A stretch of 64,000 bases of DNA from Saxidomus purpurata (GCA_022818135.1 JAFMSR010000012.1:27915678-27979677), one strand, 5' to 3'. Shown: positions 9,895 to 20,858, counted from the stretch's first letter. Numbers and translations: made by a program. Notes: generated by a model not told the origin, from the letters alone.

Positions 9895-11690
9895 TGACAA
9901 ATCCCTACATGTACATTGTACATACCAATATCAATAATATATGAGTGTCCGTCCGAGCTCGAAAACCAGTCAAGGCTGTTTTGGGATCAAAAAAGCTACA
10001 CCAGGCACCTGTAAGTGGCTGTATCTTCCTGAAACATGCACTTATGATAATATATATTACTTGGATCTATAGCTATGACATACACCTACACGTACATACC
10101 CCCGATCAGTAATATGAATGTCCGTCCGTCCGTCCGTCCGTCCGTACGAGCTCCAACAACATACCAAGAATAAAAATTTATGAGTGTCCGGCAGTCATTT
10201 TTTTTCACTTTTAACTTGCTGTACCTGTTACAAATATAGATCATACGCGGTTCTTTAGGTATAAGATAGATCTACACGTACATATCTCATACAGTTACAT
10301 AAAAGTGTTCGTTCGTCCGTATTATTTCGAAAACCAGTCAGAACAAGCCTTTTAATTGAGCATAACTTTATAAAACATGCCATCATATTTATATATCATA
10401 CATGGTTGTATAGGTTATAGGTATACGTACATGTCCATATAGCAAAGAGTAATATGTACGTGTCCGTCCGTCTGAACTACTTCGAAAATCAGTCAAAACA
10501 AGCCTTTTCAGGGTCAAAATAGCTACCAGGACACCTTTAAATAGTCATAACATATTATGTAAACATGCATTTATATTTATATAATTATCATACATGGTAA
10601 TATAGGTAATAGATATACTTACATGTACATATATCACATAGTAATATGAACGTGTCCGTCCGTCAAAACCATTGAACACATATCTTTTTTAACTCAAAGT
10701 ACATTGTACCTACCTGGTCACCTTTAAATGGTCATAACTTTCCTAAACATGCACTTATAAGCATATATCATACATGGCTGTATAGGTAATATGTAAACCT
10801 ACATATCATACAGTTATATGAACGTGTCCGTCCGTGCGACTTGGAAAACCATTGAACACATACCTTTTTTTGGCTCAAAGTACCTACCTGGACATCTTTA
10901 AATGGTCATAACATATGCAAACATGCACTTATAACCATATATCATACATGGTTATGTAGGTATGGCATATACCTACAAGTACATATAATATATAGTACTA
11001 TGTTTGTGTCCGTACGGCCGTACGACTTTCGTAATCTTCGAAAAAAACTCTTTTTTTCAGAAGGACTCATGACCAAATTAAGTGCAGTACATAATAGGTG
11101 ATAAATCTTATATATGAGGCCTTCTTAACATTTTAAAACAAATAAAACAAGTATCACACAATATGAATAAGCTATCTAATATGCATCTATTAGTAGAAAT
11201 AATGAGACTAAAGTTATGTTTCACTACAGGGGTGCAAAAGTTTTCATTTTGTTTCAGAAATGCTTAGGCAACACTGCTTTGATAAAAGTCTTATCACAGG
11301 TTTTGGTTCCATTTTCCTCTAAGAACTAATGTCTTCTTGGTTTTGTGTTAGGTGTTTTGTGTGTGATATCTTTCCTGGTTTTGACGCAATTCAGGGCTGT
11401 ATTTGAGAATATAATTAGTCTTTGATTATGAAGGTGTCATAGAGCTTTCACCGATTTCGAAAACCATTGAACACATACTTTTTTTGGCTCAAAGTACCTA
11501 CCTGGCCACCTCTATATGTTCATAACTTTCTTACTGTATACATGCCTTTATATACATATATCCTACATGGTTGTATAGGAAATAGGTATACCTATATGCA
11601 CATATAGCAATACAGTAATATGAACGTGTCCGTTCGTCTGTACGACTTCGAATACCAGTCAAAACAAGCCTTTTTAAGGGTCTAAATAGT
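9895..11690 (+). repeat. Tandem array of ~175-bp units with gtccgtccg boxes
   Basis: Units share acatgtacatat…cag…taatatgaacgtgtccgtccg, then acttcgaaaaccagtcaaaac, a tttttnggntcaaa stretch, tacctggacacctttaaatgg and a tatatcatacatggttgtataggtaa stretch. The gtgtccgtccg box recurs near 9945, 10118, 10304, 10459, 10651, 10822, 11005 and 11626. The gap 11030-11440 is mostly unrelated AT-rich DNA. No coding sequence. Confidence 0.65.
10120..10146 (+). repeat. (GTCC)n tetranucleotide microsatellite
   Basis: Six-plus perfect copies of gtcc expand the gtccgtccg box of one unit of the surrounding array. Confidence 0.9.
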
Positions 11691-11699
11691 TATGCGTAA

Positions 11700-12065
11700 G
11701 GCATGTTTCTCGGCTCGTAGGGACGGACGGCCATATGTAATACACATATCGAAGTATGTATGTGTAGATCTATTTATTACCTATTGATTGATACTTATCC
11801 AATATACAATAGAGTTATTGCCCTTTGATCTAGCACTTGCCTACCTCTATTTTGATGAAATATTGGACGGACTTGGCTGGTTTTTCGGGTCGTACGGACG
11901 GACGGACACTGTCATCATATATTCATTGATACCCACATTATGATTATATCTAAATATTTGACAAAGTAATGGACTTTTGATATGACACTTACCTCGATTT
12001 TATCATAAAATGAATGGACTTCGTCCGTTTTTCGGTACGTACGGGTAGGCGGACAGTCGGATTTT
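11700..12065 (-). repeat. Inverted units of the gtccgtccg array
   Basis: The boxes now read cggacggac (gggacggacgg near 11720, cggacggacggacac near 11896, and a degraded copy near 12050), the reverse complement of the array at 9.9-11.7 kb. The preceding ggctggtttttcgggtcgta mirrors tacgacttcgaaaaccagtc. The orientation switch lies close to 11700. Confidence 0.6.
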
Positions 12066-12271
12066 CATATATTATATGTTGTTAGATTGCTTGTTTTAAT
12101 ATCTATCTATTGATACTAATTACTTGACAAGCCCTTCACAAAGAATCGATTTAAAGTAGCCATATACGGTTATTTTCAATGATCATATATGTTTAAAAAC
12201 AAAAATAATATAAACAGGGAATGCCACGTACCAAAAACGCAGCCTCCCAAAACGACAACAGCACCCGAAGT

Positions 12272-12340
12272 GCACACCACCACACACACACACACACACC
12301 ACACCACCCCCCCCCCCACACACACCCACATGCACACACC
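12272..12340 (+). repeat. (CA)n/(C)n microsatellite
   Basis: Runs of cacacaca interspersed with a poly-C tract. It creates a His/Thr/Pro-rich spurious reading frame (12189-12584). Confidence 0.9.
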
Positions 12341-12780
12341 ATATCCTACCCACAGAGTGTTATTATCTCCGGGAGTAAATGGACTTGATATGATCGAGGG
12401 AGGTGGGGGTTCAACGCTACTGATATGCCAAGTATGTTCAATGTCCCTACATAGACATGAACTATTTTTATATCAGTTTAAGTTTTTATTCCAGCGTCCC
12501 CTTTGCACCTATAATGAAATGTGGTATTTTTTAATCTTTCCTTCAATTGCAGACATTCATTACAACAGGCCAAACAATATTTAACATCGCTAAATATCAT
12601 TTGAGTTGTTGGCCTTATGTGGTATAGGGTTATGACTGTCACCTAAATACCTACCTACCATTCAAATTTGACTGAGAAACAATGACAAATAATGATTCCC
12701 CACAATTTTATTACGTAACTCTGAGAACCAAACATTTTAATTTACCTTCCCCTAATAATAGCATAGGACTTGATTCCATA
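12341..12780. other. Unassigned AT-rich stretch
   Basis: Nothing recognisable as a gene, RNA or terminal repeat. It abuts the 5' side of the non-LTR relic and could include its non-coding or unrecognisably decayed part. Confidence 0.3.
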
Positions 12781-12789
12781 GTTACCTCC

Positions 12790-14110
12790 ACTTGTTACAT
12801 AACTATGACATCAAAGGACATTGTAATCACATAAGGGACAGGGGAATGACTACCAGTGACTTGTGGATCAAATTAAAAACAATTAAGGACACGGGAATCA
12901 AAATCAGATTACCCAAATTTGAAAGTGGAAAGCAGATCATTTTAACTTTTTTTTTTACTTCTGTTGCTTCTGTCTTAGTACAGAAATTGCCGTCTGTGTC
13001 AAATACGTTCATTGTTGAATCGCCAGCCTTTACGGAGTTATATAAAGAGATAATCCCATATTCAAAGAGTTTTAAGCTTCATACTGTGGGTGTATAATAT
13101 ATTAAAAGGAGCTTCGTAAACTCAATTGTTCCAAAAGTAAAGGCGTGGATAATATCCCAGCAACGTTTCTTAAAGATGCTGCTCCCGACCAAGGTCTTTC
13201 AAATAGTATTTGAACTATTTGAAAGACCTTGTCCCGACATAAAAACACATGTGACGTACCTGGTCAATAGCTCTATCGTAGATAATGCTGTACTGATCAA
13301 CTTAAAAAGTTAGAGGTTTCAAATTATAGGCCTGCCAGCATACTATCCATTGTCTCCGAGACACTAGAAAAAGCCTGACACTTTTTTGGTTAAAAATCGT
13401 CTTCTATATGAACATCCAAGTGGTTTAGGGGTAACTACGCCACAGACTGATGCCTTATTCACCTGACTGATCACAAAAGAAATCAGACTGCAAAAGGTAT
13501 GATCATGTTCGACCTCCAAAAGGCATTCGAAACAGTTGATCATGTGATGCTGTGCCAAACATTACAAGAAATGGGAGTTGAGTCTGTGGACTGGTTCTGC
13601 TCATATCTTACAGACCAAAATCAATTCATGTCAATCATGAAAAATCAGACTTTCACAATATTGTCTGTGGCGTTCCTCAGGGTAGTAAACTGGGTCCTTT
13701 GTTATTTTTATGCTAGTATAATGACATGATCAAGGCATATATAAGTTTACTGGGTAAACTGATTCTCTATGCAGATGATAGTGCAATCATCTTCTCTCAT
13801 AAGGATCCAGTGGTGATTATTAGAATACTAGGTCAAGAGCTAGACAGTTGTAGTAAGTGGCTTGTTGATAATAAACTATGCCTCCGTTTATGTGAAACTG
13901 AAACTATTCTTTTTGGCTCTAAGTGTAAACTAACTTAAAGTAAGTTAGACTACTTTTCAGTGAAATGCATTGGGCATGTAATGAAGTCCTAAAACTCTGT
14001 CAAATATCTTGGGTCTACTCTAGATAATAATATAGCTGGCATCTCCATTGTAAACAGTATTGTAAAGAAAGGTTACTCAATTATGTGATACAGTATGAAA
14101 CAATTGTTAT
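12790..14110 (+). pseudogene. Non-LTR retrotransposon RT relic (CR1/L2-like), split by a mini-element
   Basis: In order: DLWIKLKTIKD and FFTSVASVLVQKLPS (linker before RT, about 12860-13000); KSKGVDNIPATFLKDAAPD (about 13133-13189); NYRPASILSIVSETLEKA (about 13321-13375); FDLQKAFETVDH (13508-13543); GVPQGSKLGPLLF (about 13669-13707); LYADDSAIIFS (13762-13794), which includes the catalytic YADD; then VKYLGSTLD near 14000. Frame changes and stops (for example after KA at 13376 and after LFLC at 13714) show it is inactive. A 42-bp palindrome with a 7-bp duplication interrupts the coding sequence at 13190. The motif set is typical of CR1/L2-type non-LTR elements; the exact clade is not established. 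No endonuclease domain or 3' tail is visible. Confidence 0.85.
13183..13238. mobile_element. 42-bp palindromic mini-element with 7-bp TSD
   Basis: The element itself is 13190-13231. It has perfect 17-bp inverted ends (CAAGGTCTTTCAAATAG and its complement) around an 8-bp centre. It is flanked by direct repeats TCCCGAC at 13183-13189 and 13232-13238. Removing the element plus one duplication (49 bp) restores the reading of the host RT relic across the site (AAPD then IKTHVTYLVN). This shows it is an insertion and not a chance hairpin. A sister copy lies at 18639. Confidence 0.9.
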
Positions 14111-14235
14111 TGTAATTTGCAAATCAGAATTTTAACTTAATACTTAATTTAACTATACTCAAACATCATTTAAAATTAAGAGCATTAGTGTTGTCAAGTA
14201 CCCAAAGGTATATAATAAAAGGGTCATTATCATAA

Positions 14236-14785
14236 TAATGTGGTCCAGTGCTCCGCTTTCGTATGATCCGATACACGACTCGAACAAATCCGACATGCAA
14301 AATTTATCCTCAGACAACAATGACCAGTTGCATGATGCAATTCTTTGAGACAATATCACCGCAGATGAAGTCAAATTCGCTGTGTCTTTCTTGAATCTAA
14401 ACAAATGCGCAGGACATGATAGTATTGTTAATGAACATTTGAAATACGATGGAAAATGTCTTCATCAGTTCTTGTCTACATTTTTAACACGATGATCGAA
14501 TTAGAGTACATGTATGTACCGTCCGAGCTCAAGTGTGGCATAATCAGTCCGGTATTGAAAGATGGAAAATATGTTGGACTCCCAGACACAGCCTCCGCTT
14601 TTGATACAGTTTGGCACGATGGCCTTTTCTACAAACTGAAGCAGTTTGGCATACCGCTCAAAACACTTAGATTGATAACTGAATGTTACAGTGGAATGAC
14701 AAGTTTTGTACTTGTGAATGGAGTCTCATCAGATAAATTTCCACTTCTACAAGGCACAAGACAAGGTGGCGTATTGTCCAGTTGA
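14236..14785 (+). pseudogene. Second non-LTR RT fragment, different family, internally deleted
   Basis: Frame one reads …SDMQNLSSDNNDQLHDAIL, a stop, then DNITADEVKFAVSFLNLNK and CAGHDSIVNEHLKYDGKCLH (about 14338-14475). A frameshift leads to FNTMIELEY…CGIISPVLKDGK (about 14483-14569). The sequence then jumps directly to AFDTVWHDGLFYKLKQFGIP (about 14599-14658) and LLQGTRQGGVLSS (14747-14785). The region between KDGK and AFDTV that normally holds the NYRGITL-type block is missing, so there is an internal deletion. The catalytic YADD is also absent, because the copy stops at RQGGVLS. The RQGGVLS signature differs from the GVPQGS of the neighbouring relic, so it is another family. Confidence 0.8.
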
Positions 14786-15254
14786 GATACAAATAGGCAT
14801 TTAAAACATTTTTTTTACACATATCATGTTATTAAGAGAACAACATTTTTGGCATGCAGGAAATGATAAGAATATCATACAGTATATTTACATTCTCGGG
14901 TATTTAAAACATGTGTAAGTGGATCTATTCTTGACTAATGATAGCCTAAAAACTGCAATAAAAGAATGGGTATAATATTTGACTAGCAAAAAAGACACAG
15001 TGTATGATTAAGAAATAGTGTAAGAAATTTATTATCCATTCAAATCAGATTTGGAGGGAACGGAGTAGGTCCGCCTTAAAAATTCACATGTTTTTTTTTT
15101 AAAACATGACTAGCACACAAATGCAAAGGCAACTAAAAGCATGCATATTAAAGGTATAACATAATGCAAATCAACAGCACAATAAAAGCAAGAAGAAGCA
15201 CATGAGAGATAAAACACAAAACATGAACATGAAACTAAAAAGGAAGCTTTAATA

Positions 15255-15640
15255 TACTATACACAAAATTTGATTTAATTTGAACCATTTTATAAGTGTT
15301 TACTTTCGTCTTCTAATACAGCTTTAAGTTCATTAATGTTTGTATGATTATAAGATAAGGTATTTTCATCAGCGTAATTATAGAGTGTAGATTTTTCAAT
15401 AAAATAAAATATGTCATGTTGAAGATCAAGGGGCCAAGAATTGAGCCTTGAGGTAAGCCTTTGATTGTCTCAAGCCATGAGCCGTGGTAGTGTCCTAATT
15501 TCACTCTCTGTTTCCTATTTGATAGATAGTTTTTTATTAGTGAGCATGCGCTATCAGACAACCCGTATGCGCCCAGCTTGAGAGCTATGAGATCATGTAG
15601 TAGGCAATCAAAAGCCTTTAATAGGTACATGAGCTGGCTA
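15255..15640 (-). pseudogene. Third non-LTR RT fragment, minus strand
   Basis: On the minus strand the frame from 15630 reads LLKAFDCLLHDLIALKLGAY, GLSDSACSLIKNYLSNRKQR, GSWLETIKGLPQGSILGPLI. It then shifts frame to YNYADENTLSYNHTNINELK (YAD catalytic region, D to E at the last position; about 15384-15325) and to LIKWFKLNQ further down. The spacing of FDCL…NRKQRV…GLPQGSILGP…YADE is that of non-LTR reverse transcriptases. It is 5'- and 3'-truncated, with at least two frameshifts. Its opposite orientation to the two upstream fragments shows a separate insertion. Confidence 0.8.
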
Positions 15641-15933
15641 TTATGAAAAAAAAAATAGTATTAATAAATTCAGTGGGATTTTGATTTATTTTACTTAATC
15701 ATAATTTTTACAGTGGTGTATACATTTTGAAAGGGTCGTGTTTTAGTCAAACCGTTTGTAGTGATGGCCGGATTGTACACGGACTATACTGCCTCACACC
15801 TCTCACGAGCATTATGGGCAGGGTATACAATGCTCATCCAATCAAATCGCTGATCGAAATTTACTTTTTTCAGCGGGAACCCGCAGGAAGCCATTTTTAA
15901 CAGGTATTTTTGGGTATCCAGATATTTCACACC
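15641..15933. other. Unassigned spacer
   Basis: Contains moderately GC-richer DNA (15740-15900) without an open frame of note. No RNA or repeat terminus recognised. Confidence 0.3.
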
Positions 15934-18078
15934 CTAGTCGTTTCTCCCCTAGTCATTTCTCCCCCAAGATGTTTCTCCCCTAGTCATTTCTCCCCCAAGG
16001 CTTTCTCACCTAACATAAGGTTTAAGCTTAGCATATTAAGGTGTTGATTACCACCTAAAATTAAAACAGAATTTAAAGTTTTAAAGAAGAACTTTTTCAT
16101 TGAAAAGATTTTAAAAATTTCTGATTTCAAATTAAATACATTCTGTGTTTTTTTAAGTTGTTTTTTTTTTACAGATCTTTAATCTAAAGACTGATTAATG
16201 TTTTACAAACAACAGAAGTCTTAGATCTTTCATTTTTAAAACTGTCTTTAAATAAAAATGTTTTTAGACTTACTGACTCATTGAATTATTGAGTTTGATA
16301 TTGTATTAATTCCATGCGTTTTGGTTATTTTTAGTAACTGTAAAACAGTTTATAATCTTAAGAATTAACAGATGATCTTTTTAATTCAAAAACTGTCTTT
16401 TAAATAAAAATGTTTTAAACTTTCATTGAAATTCTTTTTTTCAGTCAAAATTTGTTCAGAAACCAACATGTAAAACATCATTGTTTGAGGAGAGTTTTCC
16501 AAAAAATTGAATCATATGTTAAGAAACATTTGTCAAACGGTGCTCAATAAAATTGATTTTTTTAAAGACTTAAAACTGAAATTGTATTCATTGATTTAAA
16601 GTAAAAGAAATAAATCTTTTCCTGCCCCCGCATAATATTTATTTTTAAATTTAAAGAAGCAAAGAAAATATTTTTCATACTTTTTGAAAATGAAATTACT
16701 CAAAAATAAAATTTATTACTAAATCAGATTACCCACTTTAGATTTATACTGATTATGTATGATTATCAAATTTCAAAATAATTTCTGATGAAATTCTTTA
16801 TGAGATGCTACATCAGGTCCATCCTAAATTCCTTCATCATTTGGTGCAGCTTGCTAGTACATTTCTATGCATTCTATTTAAACAAAACAATGTAAAAAAA
16901 TGAATTATTTTATTAATTATTTTTAATACAGTAAGAACACAGCATAAATAAATATTTTTATCATGATAGGATCAGACTTAATGGCATGATACAACAAAAT
17001 GTTGCCTGATTAATATTAAGCTTTGTTTGTAATTGTGCTTATTGGGTCCACCATCCTCTAAAGAGGGTATCATCAGTACGACCCGATTAATTTTTACAAC
17101 AGCTTTATAACAATTGGAATTACTGGAATGTTAATTGTTTATTGGCCACTAAATGTCAATCTGTATATTCCATTCCATTATAAAGCATTGATTGTTTATT
17201 GAACAGAAAGTGTCACCCTTAATTACTGAATGCTTGCTGTCAATTCACATATGAGGTCTCATCTATGAAATTCAATTCAGAAAAGTATAAAGTCCTTTCA
17301 GAAGAATATAGTACCCAGTACAATTAAAAAAGGGTAATGTTGACTCACTATTTCACACATTTTATGTGCTGCCACTGGTCACAAAGATCACAAGAGACTG
17401 CAATATGGTGCTTATAGACCGGTCTTGGACATTCTATACATGGAGCTGATACGGCATTTTACTTTTCAGTTTAACTAAGAAAGATTGCCCTTTCAGCCCC
17501 ATTTAACCAAATTTAAAACTCCCCACCGTGACAATCTTCTCATTCTACTCAAACTTCTTAATCTTAAAAAGGTGCACACAGGTGCCGTTTTGAGATAATT
17601 GATTAATTAGAAAAGAAGACATTATGGATAATGGCCTAATTAAGTATACACCTTAATGTTTGATCAGAGTCAATGTCTGGAAAACTTGTGAGAAACTTAA
17701 TAAATTTATTTAACTTTATAGTTACAGTCTGCGTTACACATTCCTGTTTAATAAGTAAAAATTATATAACAGTTTATTAATTTTTGTCATATAACGGTAT
17801 TTTCATTAACATGAAGATATTATACCTATTAATAAAGAGTTCTTTATATTTTTACATCTTATTTCTTATCATGCTTATTCACACTCAATCAATCCAAACT
17901 CAAATCTGCAACTTATAATCATCAAAATATATCATCAAAATATTCATAATAATAATAGGATTATTATCTAAATTAACATACATCTCTAAATACTCAATAT
18001 CTAAGGTAAATGCACTTCCATATACATGTATATAAGTGTATTTGGGGGAGAAATGTCTTGGGGGAGAAGGATGACTAG
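15934..18078. mobile_element. 2.1-kb foldback-like element with repeated inverted ends
   Basis: The left end has CTAGTCGTTTCTCCCC followed by further copies of CTAGTCATTTCTCCCC (starts 15934, 15949, 15980) and cccccaaga spacers. The right end (18041-18078) reads GGGGGAGAAATGTCTTGGGGGAGAAGGATGACTAG in segments, the inverse of the left-end modules. The AT-rich interior (16020-18030) has no open frame longer than about 60 codons and no transposase motif. No target duplication can be seen with confidence. Repeated modules inside inverted ends are typical of foldback elements. Class is inference. Confidence 0.6.
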
Positions 18079-18631
18079 TTGATGAATTTGTATTTTTGCG
18101 GTGTATCCTTTATGTAGTTTCACTATTTCCACTTAGGCAAAGATTTTACACGGACATTCTTTATGTTGTTTATAAATATGAGTCTCCCTTTTTTGAAAGG
18201 ATACAGGTCCACTACCAGCGGTATAAAAAAAAGTGCCACTTAGAACCATCTTTTTTATTCAAATTCCCCCAATTCCCCCCCCTGGGGTCCAAGAAGGATT
18301 ATTGATGAATTTGTCTTATCCTGCCTTAAAAAAAAACGGACTCCAAAAAAAAACAAAAAAAAAAAATTTACATTCTTATGCAAATTTGTCTGCTGTAGAG
18401 AAAAAATAAAAAGTGAATAGAAGTCATCTTAAGATTGGAAATGTAGATATCTACAAATTAATCTTGTGATCTTCATGAACGTTTCTGAAACTCAACATCA
18501 CCAGAAACCATGCAGCAATTTATCTTGCACCAGGTTTTTGGCACTTCCACTTTCAGTATCCAAATATGCTGGTTATATGTCACCAGAGCAACAAACTATA
18601 CAGTACCTTTGTGCAGTTTCGTTTTGGTTTC
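18079..18631. other. Spacer with poly-A tracts
   Basis: A-rich tracts near 18327-18366 and otherwise featureless AT-rich DNA. No gene or RNA recognised. Confidence 0.35.
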
Positions 18632-18681
18632 TTTAAAACAAGGTCTTTCAAATAATACTATTTGAAAGACCTTGTTTAAAA
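18632..18681. mobile_element. 36-bp palindromic mini-element with 7-bp TSD (second copy)
   Basis: The element is 18639-18674. It has perfect 16-bp inverted ends (CAAGGTCTTTCAAATA and its complement) around ATAC. It is flanked by TTTAAAA at 18632-18638 and 18675-18681. The ends are identical to the copy at 13190, and only the central bases differ. Same duplication length, different target. Confidence 0.88.
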
Positions 18682-19284
18682 CAATTGTGTATTTTCTAGT
18701 CTGTGAATCTGAGCTGTTTTAGAGCTTTCTGTTGACAAGTTTTTTTTTTAAAATGCAAAACATGTCTTTTCTTGGTAATTTGGGTACACATTTTTGCACA
18801 ATAGCATGGACATGAAATTTAAAAAGAAAATAAGTTTCAATCATACAAGTTTGATGTGTTCAAACCAGGTTCAATTATTTTCCAAGTGATAAAAGCTGAT
18901 TGGGCAATTTGATTGGCCTGTTCAAAGCTTTCGAAGACACCACACAGTAGTCTCACTATTTCCACTCCGAAAGCAGACCGATTTTACAGTATGACATTTT
19001 ACAGTTGTGCGCCTTTTAGAGGTGTGACAGTTATAAAATACCAGATCTGTGAAAGGGGTCACACTGAAACACCAAATTAATTGGTGTTTGAAAATTTTTA
19101 TGGTGGCCTTGCTGTGGGAGGAATCTAGAGTAATCATGCAGCCACCTACTTTTACTGTCTGCAGTTAATATGTTCATTGACTGGCTTTTCAAGACGAATT
19201 TAACTATATCTGCACAGATTCTGGTAGAACAAACATGCAACCATGGAGTCAGTGCCAAGCTGTCGTTTCCACTTCTAAAGAAAG
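18682..19284. other. Intergenic/possible 5' region of the candidate secreted-protein gene
   Basis: No recognised repeat. Minus-strand frames at 18922-19387 overlap the candidate first exon and have no family resemblance I can name. No clear TATA box was identified. Confidence 0.3.
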
Positions 19285-19422
19285 ATGAGTAGAAGACAAA
19301 ACGGAGAAAGTAGAACCAACAGAAGTGAAAGTTGTGTTGTTTTGAAGACATCCAGATACACAAGCTGTTTATTGCTACTTCTCGCACATCTACATGACCT
19401 TGTCAAGAGTGAATGGTTCAAG
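19285..19422 (+). CDS. Candidate first coding exon with signal-peptide-like N-terminus
   Basis: ATG at 19285 has A at -3. It opens a 46-codon frame, MSRRQNGESRTNRSESCVVL… then SRYTSCLLLLLAHLHDLVKS…, ending WFK at a perfect donor, AAG|GTAAGT (19422/19423). The basic stretch followed by CLLLLLAHL looks like a signal or anchor segment, though about 25 residues precede the hydrophobic core, which is long for a classical signal peptide. Phase 0 agrees with the candidate exon at 20788. Product unknown. The minus strand also has an open frame here, so the assignment is tentative. Confidence 0.35.
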
Positions 19423-19595
19423 GTAAGTCCGCACTGCACAGACTAACTGTAATATAAAGATCAGAAACTAAATTGTACTATACTTTGATTTATGGACAGA
19501 TTCCTTTAAGGTAAGTCTGCACTGCAGGGACTAACTTTAGTTTGAAGATCAGAAACTATATTGTATACTTTGATTTATGGACAGATTATAATACA
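19420..19595 (+). repeat. 88-bp tandem duplication
   Basis: The segment from aaggtaagtccgcactgca at 19420 recurs at 19508 (aaggtaagtctgcactgca), followed in both by gatcagaaact…tactttgatttatggacagatt. The duplication carries the GTAAGT donor with it, so two donor-like sites stand in a row. Only the first follows the open exon. Confidence 0.8.
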
Positions 19596-20062
19596 AACTT
19601 GATAAAATATTCTTGGATAGTTTTGTCTAATGGTGATATAGGATCCATTATAGATCACTAGATGGCAGTCATCCATCTGTGTATATGAATTCTGATTGTG
19701 TTGTAGAAAGTAGAGCAAAAGCATAAAGAAGACTATAATATTAGATATTATATCAATAGCTAGCTGTAGCATTTAATACTAAGGTAAGGATTTGTAAGAT
19801 ATGATTACTACTGATGGGATTGCATATTCGGATTTCTGCAGAGTATTTGATTGCAGTTTTCGTATTCAAATATTTGCGTATTTAATGAGTTTATAGATCA
19901 GTAAGTTTCACATCTTTTATATGGACCTGTTTGATCAAATAAATGGCTTATTAGCCTACTTTTTGATAACCAGTGTTAGTATGCAAATTAGGATCTTAAA
20001 CTACAAATATTTTTACAAGTTGTTTTACTAATTGACATGTGCAATCATTGTCAGGTTGCACC

Positions 20063-20607
20063 ATCAGAATTAGGGGTGTAAAGATAGTCGATACTATCGA
20101 CTTATCGCGATTCTATCAGGCCCGATAGTCAATAGTCGATAGCAATTTCACACTATCGATAATATCGCCGATAGTCTTGACAGCTATCAACTTTTCTCGA
20201 TAGTTCAATTTTCATTTTTGAATGCGTTATTTCGTTCTGTTTCAGTTCTGTAGTATCTTAACATATAAGTTAATTGTTAAGCACGTACTTTTATTTCAAA
20301 TTATTTGTAAGTCATTGAAGCTTAGGGTATTGTAATTTATCTTTTGTTTATTGCGAAGGCATTGTCAAAGTTTGTCCATTAAAGTCTAAAATGTAACAAT
20401 TTCATAATTTATCTGTTTCTTACAGGTATTGATACAAACAAAATGAATCAACTCAGTAAAAATGTATAGTTTGTAAACAATCGAAACTATCGTGATAGTA
20501 TCGCGATAGTAAAGCCAACTATTGATAGTCTATCGTGATAGTACTTTTAACTATCGATAACTATCGTGATAGCTAATTTGGCTGCAATAGTCAGCCCTAA
20601 TCAGAAT
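20063..20607. mobile_element. hAT-type MITE with 8-bp TSD
   Basis: The element is 20071-20599 (529 bp), starting TAGGGGTG and ending CAGCCCTA. It is flanked by the 8-bp direct repeat ATCAGAAT (20063-20070 and 20600-20607). Both ends are crowded with short dyads of the actatcg/cgatagt type in both orientations, so single strands should fold extensively. It has no transposase frame. An 8-bp duplication plus TAGGGNTG ends is the pattern of hAT-superfamily non-autonomous elements. Confidence 0.88.
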
Positions 20608-20787
20608 TATGTTTTGATAGGGACAAATTTGTTTGGTAGATATCTTGAGTAAATGCAAAGACGATCATTGCAAGTTCTGTATAAATTAGTTAATTCTACA
20701 ATCGCCCAATGTGAAAGAAAGTGTAACAGTAATCTCTTGGCATTTGATGTAAGATGTTAATTGTACAGTTATGTTTAATCCCACAAG

Positions 20788-20858
20788 TCTCCTGTATCCT
20801 GGTCTGAGACATGGGATAACTGTTCTCCACCAGAAGACAGTGGACAGTACAAGATATG
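20788..20858 (+). CDS. Candidate internal exon, Cys/Trp-containing
   Basis: Between an acceptor-like cccacaag (ends 20787; AAG acceptor, weaker than CAG/TAG) and ATATG|GTAAAG (20858/20859), a 71-nt open frame reads SPVSWSETWDNCSPPEDSGQ then YKI. It enters in phase 0 and leaves in phase 2, which matches the exons at 19285 and 23778. An alternative acceptor at 20768 (tgtacag) gives another open frame that would not fit the phase-0 exon upstream. No family recognised. Confidence 0.3.

Noticed and set aside
12189..12584. 131-codon frame rich in His, Thr and Pro
   Set aside because: The middle is a CA/C microsatellite. Nothing outside it looks like a protein domain, and there are no splice signals in phase.
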